Of a stretch of DNA of 8,739 bases, positions 1 through 6,237 are shown piece after piece. Each line of letters begins with the position of its first letter. The stretch's first letter is position 1. The notes below the pieces were generated by a model. The model was not told where the DNA came from. It ran no database searches and saw only the letters and a program-made list of their open reading frames with translations. The stretch comes from Bacteroidota bacterium (GTDB lineage Bacteria; Bacteroidota; Bacteroidia; Bacteroidales; VadinHA17). The position numbers were made by a program, and so were the translations under genes. The DNA lies in the NCBI GenBank assembly GCA_012838685.1, contig DUOU01000003.1:1-8739 (forward strand). Reading direction: 5' to 3'.

Positions 1-2
1 TA

Positions 3-1664
3 CCTGTGGGACTGATCATAATGTTCTTCTTCCTGTGGTCCTCCTTTCGGGAAATACGCGGTGTGCTTTTACCGTTCTCGGTTGTCGTTTTCTCGATCAT
101 CGTCTGTATGTCGCTTATACCCCTTTTCGGATGGGAACTGAGCATTATAGGAGTGCTGGTACCTATCATAATGCTGGCGGTCGCCAACAACTATGGGGTC
201 TATTTCATCGCTCGCTATCAGGATTTGAACGCCAACAGTCCCCATTTATCGATGGAAGAGATAGTAGAGGAATCCTTCCGATATCTTTTTATGCCGGTAC
301 TTTTTTGTGGATTGACCACCATAGCCGGAATTATGGGTCTTTTGGGCCATATACTGATTCCCGCCCGACAGATGGGTGTCGTTACCGGTATAGGAGTTGG
401 TTTCGCGCTCTTGGTCAGCCTGTTTTTTGTCCCCTCGGTGTTGTCGACCCTAAAAAAGGGAAAACCCGATAAAGATCTTGTCGGGGAGCCAACAGGCATA
501 ATCTCAAGAATTTTGCATAAAACCGGGGATATTATCACAAAAAATCCCAAAAAGACCATAGCTGTTTTCTCCATATTTCTCGTTTTCTGCGTTACGGGGC
601 TCATATTTTTCAAGGTGGCGCCCGACAGCAACAATATTCTCCCCAAAAACCACTCTTTCAACAAAGCCATTAAAATTATTGACCAACATTTTGGAGGCGA
701 CAAGATCATCACCGTGATGTTTGAAGGCGACGCGAAAGATCCGTTGTTGCTCAAAGAGATGGACAGATATGAGGAGGAGTTGGAGAAGATGCCCAATGTG
801 GGAAGTGTCACCTCCCTCTCCACCATGATCAGAAAGATGAGCAAAGCCCTAAATGATCCGGGAGATCCCTGGTATGATAAGATTCCCGATAGCCGCGACG
901 CTGTGGCCCAATACCTTGAACTATATTCTATGAGCGGAGATCCCGAAGATTTGGAACAATTTGTCGATTTTGACTATACAAGAACATTGATGACTATCCA
1001 ATATAAGGCGGCAAACATTTCGGATATTGATGATATACTGGATAAACTTGACAAGTTAACGGGAGAAAATCCTTTTCCACATGTTATCGGAGGATATAGT
1101 TTGGCCGACAAAGAGATAAACAAGTCGGTGGCCGAAGGACAAAATCGCTCCCTGTTTTTTGCCCTGATAACGATCGCGATACTCGTTTCTCTGATATTCA
1201 AAAATTACAGGGCCGGGTTGTTGGGCGGTTTACCATTGTTGTTCGCGGTACTTTGCACCTTCGGAATTATGGGTTGGCTGGGACTGGAACTAAATATTGT
1301 AACCGCACTTTTATCTTCGATTTCAATCGGTTTGGGAGTAGATTTTACAATCCAGGTTTTCTGGCGGATAAAGTGGGAACTGGCGAATGGATTGGATTAT
1401 GCCGATAGTATCAAAGCCACGCTCAGGACTATTGGACGGGGGATAGTTGTCAACGCTTTTGCCGTGATGTTGGGATTTTCGGCACTGTTTTTATCGAGTT
1501 TCCCGTTGGTAAGGTTGTTCGGATTTTTGATCATCCTTTCAGTTTCCCTCTGTCTTGTTTGCGCTTTGGTGCTGATACCGGCTATTTGTCTGGTTTTCAA
1601 ACCTAAATTTCTTATGCCAAAGGAAAAAAACGGGAATTCGGGTAGGAATCAAGAATTGAAATGA
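3..1664 (+). CDS. RND/MMPL-family membrane exporter, 5'-truncated by the window
   Basis: This is the C-terminal part of an RND-superfamily (MMPL/SSD-like) inner-membrane transporter that probably moves a lipid or hydrophobic substrate using the proton gradient. The frame is open to the window edge, so the GTG at position 6 is unlikely to be the true start. Family members are usually about 750-800 aa, so roughly 200 N-terminal residues are missing. Counting from that GTG, hydrophobic segments lie near residues 3-13, 20-40, 44-68, 93-117 and 123-147. A loop and a further helix (about 183-203) follow, then a periplasmic domain (about 204-380) and a second set of helices (about 382-400, 404-427, 430-455, 477-500 and 504-533). 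The repeat-specific segments ANNYGVYFIARYQD (about 60-73) and SIGLGVDFTIQVFWR (about 440-454) occupy equivalent places in the two halves. The stop overlaps the next start as ATGA, so the two genes are probably translationally coupled. Family assignment is confident; the substrate is unknown. Confidence 0.88.
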   Translation, partial: PVGLIIMFFFLWSSFREIRGVLLPFSVVVFSIIVCMSLIPLFGWELSIIGVLVPIIMLAVANNYGVYFIARYQDLNANSPHLSMEEIVEESFRYLFMPVLFCGLTTIAGIMGLLGHILIPARQMGVVTGIGVGFALLVSLFFVPSVLSTLKKGKPDKDLVGEPTGIISRILHKTGDIITKNPKKTIAVFSIFLVFCVTGLIFFKVAPDSNNILPKNHSFNKAIKIIDQHFGGDKIITVMFEGDAKDPLLLKEMDRYEEELEKMPNVGSVTSLSTMIRKMSKALNDPGDPWYDKIPDSRDAVAQYLELYSMSGDPEDLEQFVDFDYTRTLMTIQYKAANISDIDDILDKLDKLTGENPFPHVIGGYSLADKEINKSVAEGQNRSLFFALITIAILVSLIFKNYRAGLLGGLPLLFAVLCTFGIMGWLGLELNIVTALLSSISIGLGVDFTIQVFWRIKWELANGLDYADSIKATLRTIGRGIVVNAFAVMLGFSALFLSSFPLVRLFGFLIILSVSLCLVCALVLIPAICLVFKPKFLMPKEKNGNSGRNQELK

Positions 1665-2458
1665 AAAAAAATGAATTAATATTTATACAAATGAAAGCTA
1701 TAGTTATATCAATCTGTATTTTTCTTCTGGGAAGTACATTGGGGGCGCAAGATGCCCGGGAAATAAGCAAGAAGGCCGGTGATGCGATAGAACTTGAGGC
1801 AATGGAGATGGTTTCCACGCTCAAAATTATAAGCGCCAACGGCGATGAGCGGATAAGAACCGTATCGACCGCGACAAAAAAGTTTGGAGAGGCTTCCAAA
1901 ACTATAATAAAATTTCTTGAGCCGGCCGATGTGAGGGGCACAACCCTGCTGATTCATGATTATGAGAACAAAGACGATGATATGTGGATATTTATGCCCG
2001 CATTACGCAGAACCAGGAGAATTGTGAGCAGCGAAAAGGGCAATAATTTTATGGGAAGCGAATTTTCAAACGCCGATATGAGCAAGCCCAATATAGATGA
2101 TTTTAGTTATAGGCTGTTGGGCGAAGAGACTATAGAGGGGAAACCCTGTTGGAAAGTTGAATCCACATGCAAAACAGAAGAACTGGAAGATCAGTATGGT
2201 TTCAGCAAAAGAGTCGCATATATCGGCAAAAACGATTATCTGACCTATAAGATGGAGTATTACGATTTTAGTGGAGAACTTGCCAAAGAGGGGATAATTT
2301 CTGAATACAAGAAACAAGATGACGGATCATATTTCGCGTTTTATATGGAGATGCGAAATGTCCGGAACAATCGCCGTTCCGTAATTATCATCGATCAATT
2401 CCAGTTGGGATCCAATATGGCCGAGTCCTATTTTACCCCGGCAATGATTGAACAGTAG
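1661..2458 (+). CDS. Secreted LolA-like outer-membrane lipoprotein-sorting protein
   Basis: The 265-aa product resembles the PF17131-type LolA-like family, periplasmic proteins often encoded next to RND/MMPL exporters and thought to bind lipid or lipoprotein. The diagnostic block runs from about residue 81 to 140: KFLEPADVRGTTLL, then MWIFMPALRRTRRI, then NNFMGSEFSNADM. An N-terminal hydrophobic stretch (about 12-27) ending LGAQDA looks like a signal peptide with cleavage after the Ala near residue 29. Two starts are possible. ATG 1661 overlaps the upstream stop and has a weak AGGAA about 10 nt before it. ATG 1691 (residue 11) would give a more typical short signal peptide but has no visible ribosome-binding site. 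I keep 1661 because of the coupling. No lipobox cysteine is present, so the mature protein should be soluble in the periplasm. The exporter-plus-LolA-like pair suggests one envelope lipid-handling unit; its substrate cannot be read from the sequence. Confidence 0.82.
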   Translation: MKKNELIFIQMKAIVISICIFLLGSTLGAQDAREISKKAGDAIELEAMEMVSTLKIISANGDERIRTVSTATKKFGEASKTIIKFLEPADVRGTTLLIHDYENKDDDMWIFMPALRRTRRIVSSEKGNNFMGSEFSNADMSKPNIDDFSYRLLGEETIEGKPCWKVESTCKTEELEDQYGFSKRVAYIGKNDYLTYKMEYYDFSGELAKEGIISEYKKQDDGSYFAFYMEMRNVRNNRRSVIIIDQFQLGSNMAESYFTPAMIEQ

Positions 2459-2512
2459 GGGTTGATAAAACAGTAGTGTTTTTCCAAAACTCTTGACACC
2501 ATTCAGCTAAAC

Positions 2513-2549
2513 AAAAAAGAGTCGCGGTTCAACCGTAACTCTTTTTTTT
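2513..2549. terminator. Bidirectional rho-independent terminator
   Basis: The stem pairs AAAAAAGAGT (2513-2522) with ACTCTTTTTT (2538-2547). It is extended inside by a short GC-rich stem with loop TTCAA, and an eight-T run follows. The A-tract on the other side makes it work on both strands. On + it ends the exporter/LolA-like operon. On - it lies directly beyond the tRNA fragment at 2553-2594, so it was probably the original terminator of the tRNA gene before the island inserted. Confidence 0.8.
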
Positions 2550-2550
2550 A

Positions 2551-2594
2551 TGTGGGCCCAGAGGGTCACGATCCCCCGACCCCCTGATTATGAG
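2551..2594 (-). repeat. Left direct repeat (attL-like): orphan 3' fragment of tRNA-CAU
   Basis: These 44 bases are identical to 6194-6237. On the - strand they hold the exact anticodon loop (CTCATAA), the 3' anticodon-stem strand, the variable loop, the T-arm, the 3' acceptor strand, the discriminator A and two further bases. The 5' half of the tRNA is absent: to the right of 2594 the sequence departs completely from the tRNA. The fragment cannot fold into a tRNA and is best read as the displaced 3' end left behind when an element integrated at the anticodon loop. Confidence 0.88.
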
Positions 2595-2622
2595 ATGAGC
2601 GGTTTAGGTTTTTCATATCCAA

Positions 2623-2754
2623 TTATGAAAATTGCAGACATATCTCGACCCACAATAACCCAGAAAGCTCAAAATCAATCCTATTATAGACTGCCTGTTT
2701 TACTTTATCCTTGTTTATAGTGCCATCTTTGGAAAAATTGACAATAGTTGTCAT
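2623..2754 (-). CDS. Possible 43-aa small protein, unrecognised
   Basis: An ATG at 2754 opens a 43-codon frame on the - strand, ending at TAA 2625-2623. The product begins MTTIVNFSKDGTINKDKV and ends GLLWVEICLQFS; it is mixed polar/hydrophobic and protein-like. A purine-rich AAGTAAGA lies roughly 10 nt upstream. The start codon sits at the edge of a palindrome that could be an operator. It is divergent from the ATPase gene, where a small regulator, antitoxin or excisionase would commonly sit in such an island, but I recognise no family. An ORF this short could easily be chance. Confidence 0.25.
   Translation of the reverse strand: MTTIVNFSKDGTINKDKVKQAVYNRIDFELSGLLWVEICLQFS
2739..2753. promoter_or_regulatory. 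Palindrome TGACAA-TAG-TTGTCA, possible operator
   Basis: This is a perfect 6-bp inverted repeat with a 3-bp spacer, overlapping the start of the possible 43-aa ORF. A related element, AACTATTGT (2799-2807), matches the central part of its reverse complement. Two related sites in the divergent leader of an island operon would suit a dimeric repressor. No regulator gene is identified, so the role is inferred from position only. Confidence 0.3.
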
Positions 2755-2859
2755 ACTAGAATCTTACTTATATCAAGGTTTTAAAATGTCTTGTTGCGAA
2801 CTATTGTGTATAAGCACCAGAAAACTTTTCTTTTTTTTGGCGTGTATCATTACATAACC

Positions 2860-2888
2860 TTCCCTGACCGTAAAGGGAAATATTTTTT
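2860..2888 (+). terminator. Hairpin with T-run upstream of the ATPase gene
   Basis: TTCCCT (2860-2865) pairs with AGGGAA (2874-2879) around an 8-nt loop and is followed by ATATTTTTT. The stem is short, so this is a weak terminator or attenuator candidate. If transcription starts upstream of it, it would limit read-through into the ATPase gene or end a small leader RNA. Confidence 0.35.
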
Positions 2889-2983
2889 AAGCACAACAAG
2901 TTATTTATAATGTTTTGAAAATCTCAGTATAAAACCGCAAATTTTAATTATTTTTAATCACCAATAAATTTAATTTTTCATCT

Positions 2984-4906
2984 ATGCAAAACATTAAGAG
3001 GATTGTACTCGAGAACTTCAGGGTATTCTCAAAACAAAATAGTTTTGAACTTGCCCCAATAACCATACTTACCGGGGCAAATAGTTCAGGAAAAAGTTCA
3101 TTAACCAAATCTCTATTCTTAATGAAGAGCCTCCAAACTGAAAAAAATCCATATAGAATAAGATTTGATTCAAACAATAATTTGCTTGGCGGCTTTGATC
3201 AGATAAAGAACAACAATAATGATGACCCACAGATAACTATTGGATATAGCGTGAACAATATCTTCCTTGATGAGGAAGTTCATATATTTTTTCACATTGA
3301 AAGAGAAGGTGACTTTGATGCGGTGGTAAGGGAATTGGGTATCTTTACCGAAAACGAAGAACTTATTTATTTCAAATTTGATGACAAGGAAACACAAACT
3401 TATATAAATCTCAAATATTTTTTTAGGAAACTCAAAGATCTAAAGGCAGACGCTTTATGGCATATAATGGTTACAAACGAATTAGATGACTTTTTTTTAG
3501 GTCACCCTCCATTGTATACTCTCATAGAAACGCCGTACTTTCAAACGAATGACGTTCGAAAAACCTATTTCGAAAAGGAAAAAATCTCTTATGATAAATA
3601 TGAGAGGCTAAACTGTTTTTTTAGGAAATATGGATTTTATTTCCCATCCCGAGAAGACAAAATTATAGAGCAGTTTGCTGATGCGGTAAATGAATTCAAG
3701 GAGAGCGAGTGCTTGTACAATACAAAACTTATGATAAGAATTCTTCAAGAGAATCCTGAAAACTTGAATGAATACTCCTTGAAATCAATGATAAAAAATG
3801 AATACCCGGATCGAAAAGATGATTTAGTTGATCCAGAAATTAGCGATTCTCTGAACCTTATTATCAATGAATTAAAACTTCAGGACTTCCAGAATATAGA
3901 ATTAAACGCTCTAGAAAATGAAAAAACTTTACTTATTGCTGAAGGGGGGTATAGCCCAGAAAGACTCATAAACTATCGTGTTGCTGCCGGTTTTGAGTCA
4001 GTTCCCTTTTTTGCGGCTATAAAAAAATTATCTAAAGAAAATAGGTTGTCGTATGATATACCAAAGAATCTTGAATGTTTGGTGTCTTTCATCGATTCCT
4101 TTTATAAGAAGGTTATATATGATGTTGAGATGGATATTGATAAAGCCGTCTATATTCCGCTTAAAGAGTTGAATCCCGGGTTACTTGTCGATTTCGATCA
4201 TCCGCTTCATGAGCTTATAAAAAAATACATTGGATCAGACGAAAGAAATCAATCTATGGAGGAATTGTTTAAAAGAGCAGATATTTTTGATTTTGAAATA
4301 CCATCAGAAAGGCAATTTATGGAGAAATGGTTTAAAGAGTTTTCCATATGCGATGATTTTAGGTTCGAAATACCGATAAGTGGTTTGGGCTATTCCATGA
4401 CCATAATAAAAGCGGGTAAAGAGGTGGTTTTAAGCAATGAAGGAACAGGCGTAAACCATTTGATATCTATGATCCTCGGAATAGTTAATTCAAAGGAATA
4501 TAGAAATATCCCCATGAATCTCGAACAGATCCTATATCCGCGAACCATAATTATTGAAGAGCCGGAAGCCAATTTACATCCTGCTTGGCAATCAAAGTTG
4601 GCCGAAATGTTCATTGATGCAAAAAATAAGTTTGGCCTGCACTTTTTACTGGAAACTCATAGTGAATATCTCATACGCAAGCTCCAATTTTTAGTGGCTA
4701 CCAAGAAAATCGACAAAGATGATGTGATCATACATTATTTTGATGACCCTGATGAAACCAAAAGAGGGCAGGATTGTCCACAATGCTTTACTATAAAATT
4801 GGATGAGCTTGGAAATCTTTCAAGGGAATTTGGGAAAGGATTCTTTGATGAAGCGGATAATCTTACCATAGATCTTTTTAATATAACCAAATTAAACAAG
4901 AATTGA
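2984..4906 (+). CDS. OLD/AAA_15-type ATPase with DUF3696-like C-terminus
   Basis: The 640-aa protein belongs to the ABC-like/RecF-like ATPase group (AAA_15/AAA_21, as in OLD nucleases and defence ATPases). It opens with IKRIVLENFRVF and the Walker A GANSSGKS (31-38). The C-terminal lobe has a signature-like LSNEGTGVNHL (483-493), Walker B TIIIEEPEANLHP (521-533, with Glu525/Glu526) and a switch segment ETHSEYLIRKL (557-567). It ends with a DUF3696-like tail whose GKGFFDE lies at 617-623. The roughly 430-residue middle is divergent and probably forms the hinge or insert domain that senses a target or oligomerises. No TOPRIM domain follows, so it is not a complete OLD nuclease; its partner gene presumably supplies the effector. 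A CPQC pair (598-601) is an unusual addition before the tail. The start ATG has an AT-rich leader without Shine-Dalgarno, common in Bacteroidota. The stop overlaps the next gene, which indicates a two-gene operon. Family confidence is high; a defence role is inferred. Confidence 0.85.
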   Translation: MQNIKRIVLENFRVFSKQNSFELAPITILTGANSSGKSSLTKSLFLMKSLQTEKNPYRIRFDSNNNLLGGFDQIKNNNNDDPQITIGYSVNNIFLDEEVHIFFHIEREGDFDAVVRELGIFTENEELIYFKFDDKETQTYINLKYFFRKLKDLKADALWHIMVTNELDDFFLGHPPLYTLIETPYFQTNDVRKTYFEKEKISYDKYERLNCFFRKYGFYFPSREDKIIEQFADAVNEFKESECLYNTKLMIRILQENPENLNEYSLKSMIKNEYPDRKDDLVDPEISDSLNLIINELKLQDFQNIELNALENEKTLLIAEGGYSPERLINYRVAAGFESVPFFAAIKKLSKENRLSYDIPKNLECLVSFIDSFYKKVIYDVEMDIDKAVYIPLKELNPGLLVDFDHPLHELIKKYIGSDERNQSMEELFKRADIFDFEIPSERQFMEKWFKEFSICDDFRFEIPISGLGYSMTIIKAGKEVVLSNEGTGVNHLISMILGIVNSKEYRNIPMNLEQILYPRTIIIEEPEANLHPAWQSKLAEMFIDAKNKFGLHFLLETHSEYLIRKLQFLVATKKIDKDDVIIHYFDDPDETKRGQDCPQCFTIKLDELGNLSREFGKGFFDEADNLTIDLFNITKLNKN

Positions 4907-5970
4907 TCTTGAAAGCCATTCCTGCTTATTGTTCCGGTGATTTCCTCGAAGGCGTTTATAAACGGCTCGACAAACCATTGGCCGAATATTTGCTCGATGA
5001 TAGTGAAGAACTGTGGATCGCTGAGTTGTACAAATTCATACATGGGAATTGCGCTCTTATAATAGATCTTGATTATAATGAATTGTTGAGGCGGTCGACA
5101 GATAAGAGCGCCCGGGATTATAACCCAAATTTCAAGAAATTATGGAAAAACGGGAAAATTGCTTTTATCTCTTCACCTGAAGAGTTCAATAAAATGCATA
5201 CCAACAAAGATTATTTTAAGAACAAGACAAACGAAATATTCCTTACAAATTTTCCAAAAGAGTTTTGCTCCGGGGTTGAGAAAAAATATGGTCTTGTCTG
5301 TTCCTGCAATGAAAGTATGGATATCGATATTCCAAGGCTTTTCAGGTTTGAAATTATGCCATTGACCAAAAAAGGGACAATACAATCCTGGGATTTCTTG
5401 AAACAAAACAGATACCCATCAAACTCTGCCGTTATTGCCGACAACTACATTTTTAAGAGAAAGGATCTTTTATGCGATAATTTATACGCGATACTCAAAA
5501 ATTTATTGCCTTCAGAATTGGATGAAGAATTCCACTTGACAATCTTTACTCGTGAAGTAAACGATTTAGAATCGATATGGTCGCTGGTTTATGACAGTTT
5601 TTTAAAAAATCTTCCGTATAAGGTTAATCTGTCAATTGGCAAAGCAAGCAGAGGTTCTCTTGGATTGCATGACAGGGACATTATCACAAATTACTGCTGG
5701 TATCACTCCGGTGCGGGCTTTACGCTTTTCCAAAAGTCCGATAAAGGCACCAATGTTTTGCATAATACAAAAGTTTTTGTTTTTCCCGTGACACATATGG
5801 GTTATTATTTAAGATCGGAAAAACAGGAAAATGATAGGGAAGCCCCAGCCCAAGCAAATTACTTTTCAGCACTGAACATATTTAAGAAGATATGGAGGGA
5901 TTTGCCGGATAAAACAGGTCTATATAAGACTTTTGTGGGCGAAAGAAGAAACAGATTGCTAGATAGTTGA
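4903..5970 (+). CDS. ATPase-partner protein, possible degenerate PLD-fold effector
   Basis: This 355-aa protein has no family I can name with certainty. It starts at TTG 4903, overlapping the ATPase stop, or at TTG 4909; no ATG occurs in frame until about residue 100, deep inside the protein. Both starts point to translational coupling and tight stoichiometry with the ATPase. The N-terminal part has a hydrophobic strand ALIIDLDYNELL (about 51-62). The second half reads like a phospholipase-D-fold domain: a strand NSAVIADNYIF, a helix, a strand EFHLTIFTRE, a helix, then KVNLSIGKASRGSLGLHDR. The segment H256-D-R258-DIIT-N263 fits a degraded HKD motif (HxRx4N instead of HxKx4D). It is followed by SGAGFTLF (269-276), placed like the glycine-rich segment after HKD. 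Only one such motif is present, so an active enzyme would need a dimer, or the fold may be non-catalytic. There is no signal peptide or membrane segment. The gene is certain; the PLD reading is tentative. Confidence 0.75.
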   Translation: MILKAIPAYCSGDFLEGVYKRLDKPLAEYLLDDSEELWIAELYKFIHGNCALIIDLDYNELLRRSTDKSARDYNPNFKKLWKNGKIAFISSPEEFNKMHTNKDYFKNKTNEIFLTNFPKEFCSGVEKKYGLVCSCNESMDIDIPRLFRFEIMPLTKKGTIQSWDFLKQNRYPSNSAVIADNYIFKRKDLLCDNLYAILKNLLPSELDEEFHLTIFTREVNDLESIWSLVYDSFLKNLPYKVNLSIGKASRGSLGLHDRDIITNYCWYHSGAGFTLFQKSDKGTNVLHNTKVFVFPVTHMGYYLRSEKQENDREAPAQANYFSALNIFKKIWRDLPDKTGLYKTFVGERRNRLLDS

Positions 5971-5978
5971 TATCAAAT

Positions 5979-6102
5979 ATGATAACCCAAAAGATTGCCG
6001 AAAAACACGCTTCAAGTTCCGCAATTCCCTATTATAAATTAACAATGGCCCAGGATTGGTTTGACCATGGAAGATCGTAAATATGTGGCCAAGCTTCTAT
6101 AA
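5979..6102 (+). pseudogene. Broken small ORF after the partner gene, possibly a HEPN N-terminus
   Basis: ATG 5979, eight bases after the partner gene's stop, opens a 33-codon frame that ends YYKLTMAQDWFDHGRS. In another frame, from ATG 6067, the sequence reads MEDRKYVAKLL and stops at 6102. Joined by a one-base shift near 6069, the two read roughly AQDWFDH-EDRKYVAKLL. This resembles the start of HEPN-domain proteins (W, A..D, then A..LL), whose members often occur in toxin and defence loci. The rest of the domain is absent before the island ends. The fragment is short and the resemblance is by eye only, so it could be chance. Confidence 0.22.
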
Positions 6103-6151
6103 TGTCATAATACGATCCAAGACTATCAAAATCCCAACAACAAACAGGCAC

Positions 6152-6183
6152 AAAAAAAGTTACAACTTTTGAGGTTGTAACTT
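6152..6183 (-). terminator. Rho-independent terminator of the tRNA gene
   Basis: A perfect 10-bp stem pairs AAGTTACAAC (6157-6166) with GTTGTAACTT (6174-6183) around a 7-nt loop. On the - strand it is followed by a run of seven T (the A-tract at 6152-6158). It lies just past the 3' end of the tRNA and inside the island, so the island brought its own terminator for the tRNA. It may also weakly end the two-gene operon on the + strand. Confidence 0.75.
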
Positions 6184-6193
6184 CTTGATTTTG

Positions 6194-6237
6194 TGTGGGC
6201 CCAGAGGGTCACGATCCCCCGACCCCCTGATTATGAG
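6194..6237 (-). repeat. Right direct repeat (attR-like) within the intact tRNA
   Basis: This is a 44-bp perfect copy of 2551-2594. It runs from two bases beyond the tRNA's 3' end to the far side of the anticodon loop. To its right, TCAGG continues as the 5' strand of the anticodon stem, which is missing at the left copy. The anticodon stems flanking the loop form the inverted repeat that tyrosine integrases with anticodon-loop specificity use as their core site. Confidence 0.85.

Larger units (their letters stand above)
2595..2983. other. Island left-end leader, AT-rich, no confident gene
   Basis: This 389-nt stretch separates the left repeat from the ATPase gene. It contains a possible 43-aa ORF on the - strand (2623-2754), a palindrome (2739-2753) and a hairpin with a T-run (2860-2888). 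I see no integrase or excisionase remnant. A TATAAT at 2906-2911 could belong to the promoter of the ATPase gene, but it has no convincing upstream element and is not the TAnnTTTG box seen in the flanking host genes. Confidence 0.5.
2551..6237. mobile_element. tRNA-bounded genomic island, no integrase seen
   Basis: The boundaries are the two 44-bp perfect direct repeats. One is an orphan tRNA 3' fragment and the other is part of the intact tRNA gene, which gives a unit of about 3.64 kb. The interior is visibly richer in A+T than the flanking exporter, aldolase, lgt and lipoprotein genes. Its content is one ATPase gene, one overlapping partner gene, non-coding leader and tail sequence, and possible small or broken ORFs. 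No tyrosine or serine recombinase, transposase, replication or conjugation gene is visible. The arrangement fits known tRNA-targeted integrative elements: the element brings a replacement 3' end for the tRNA (right side) and leaves the old 3' end on the far side. It may have lost its integrase or be moved by one supplied in trans. Exact recombination points within the 44 bp cannot be fixed. Confidence 0.75.

Noticed and set aside
218..844. 208-codon open frame on the - strand inside the exporter
   Set aside because: It is antisense to a clearly conserved RND coding region and is Ser/Pro/Ile-rich without domain features; it is a shadow frame.
2595..2983. Possible retron or CRISPR-like RNA in the island leader
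   Set aside because: There is no reverse transcriptase in the window, no regular repeats, and only one short hairpin and one palindrome.
2984..4906. Full OLD-family nuclease
   Set aside because: No C-terminal TOPRIM domain follows the ATPase; the chain ends with a DUF3696-like GFFDE tail.
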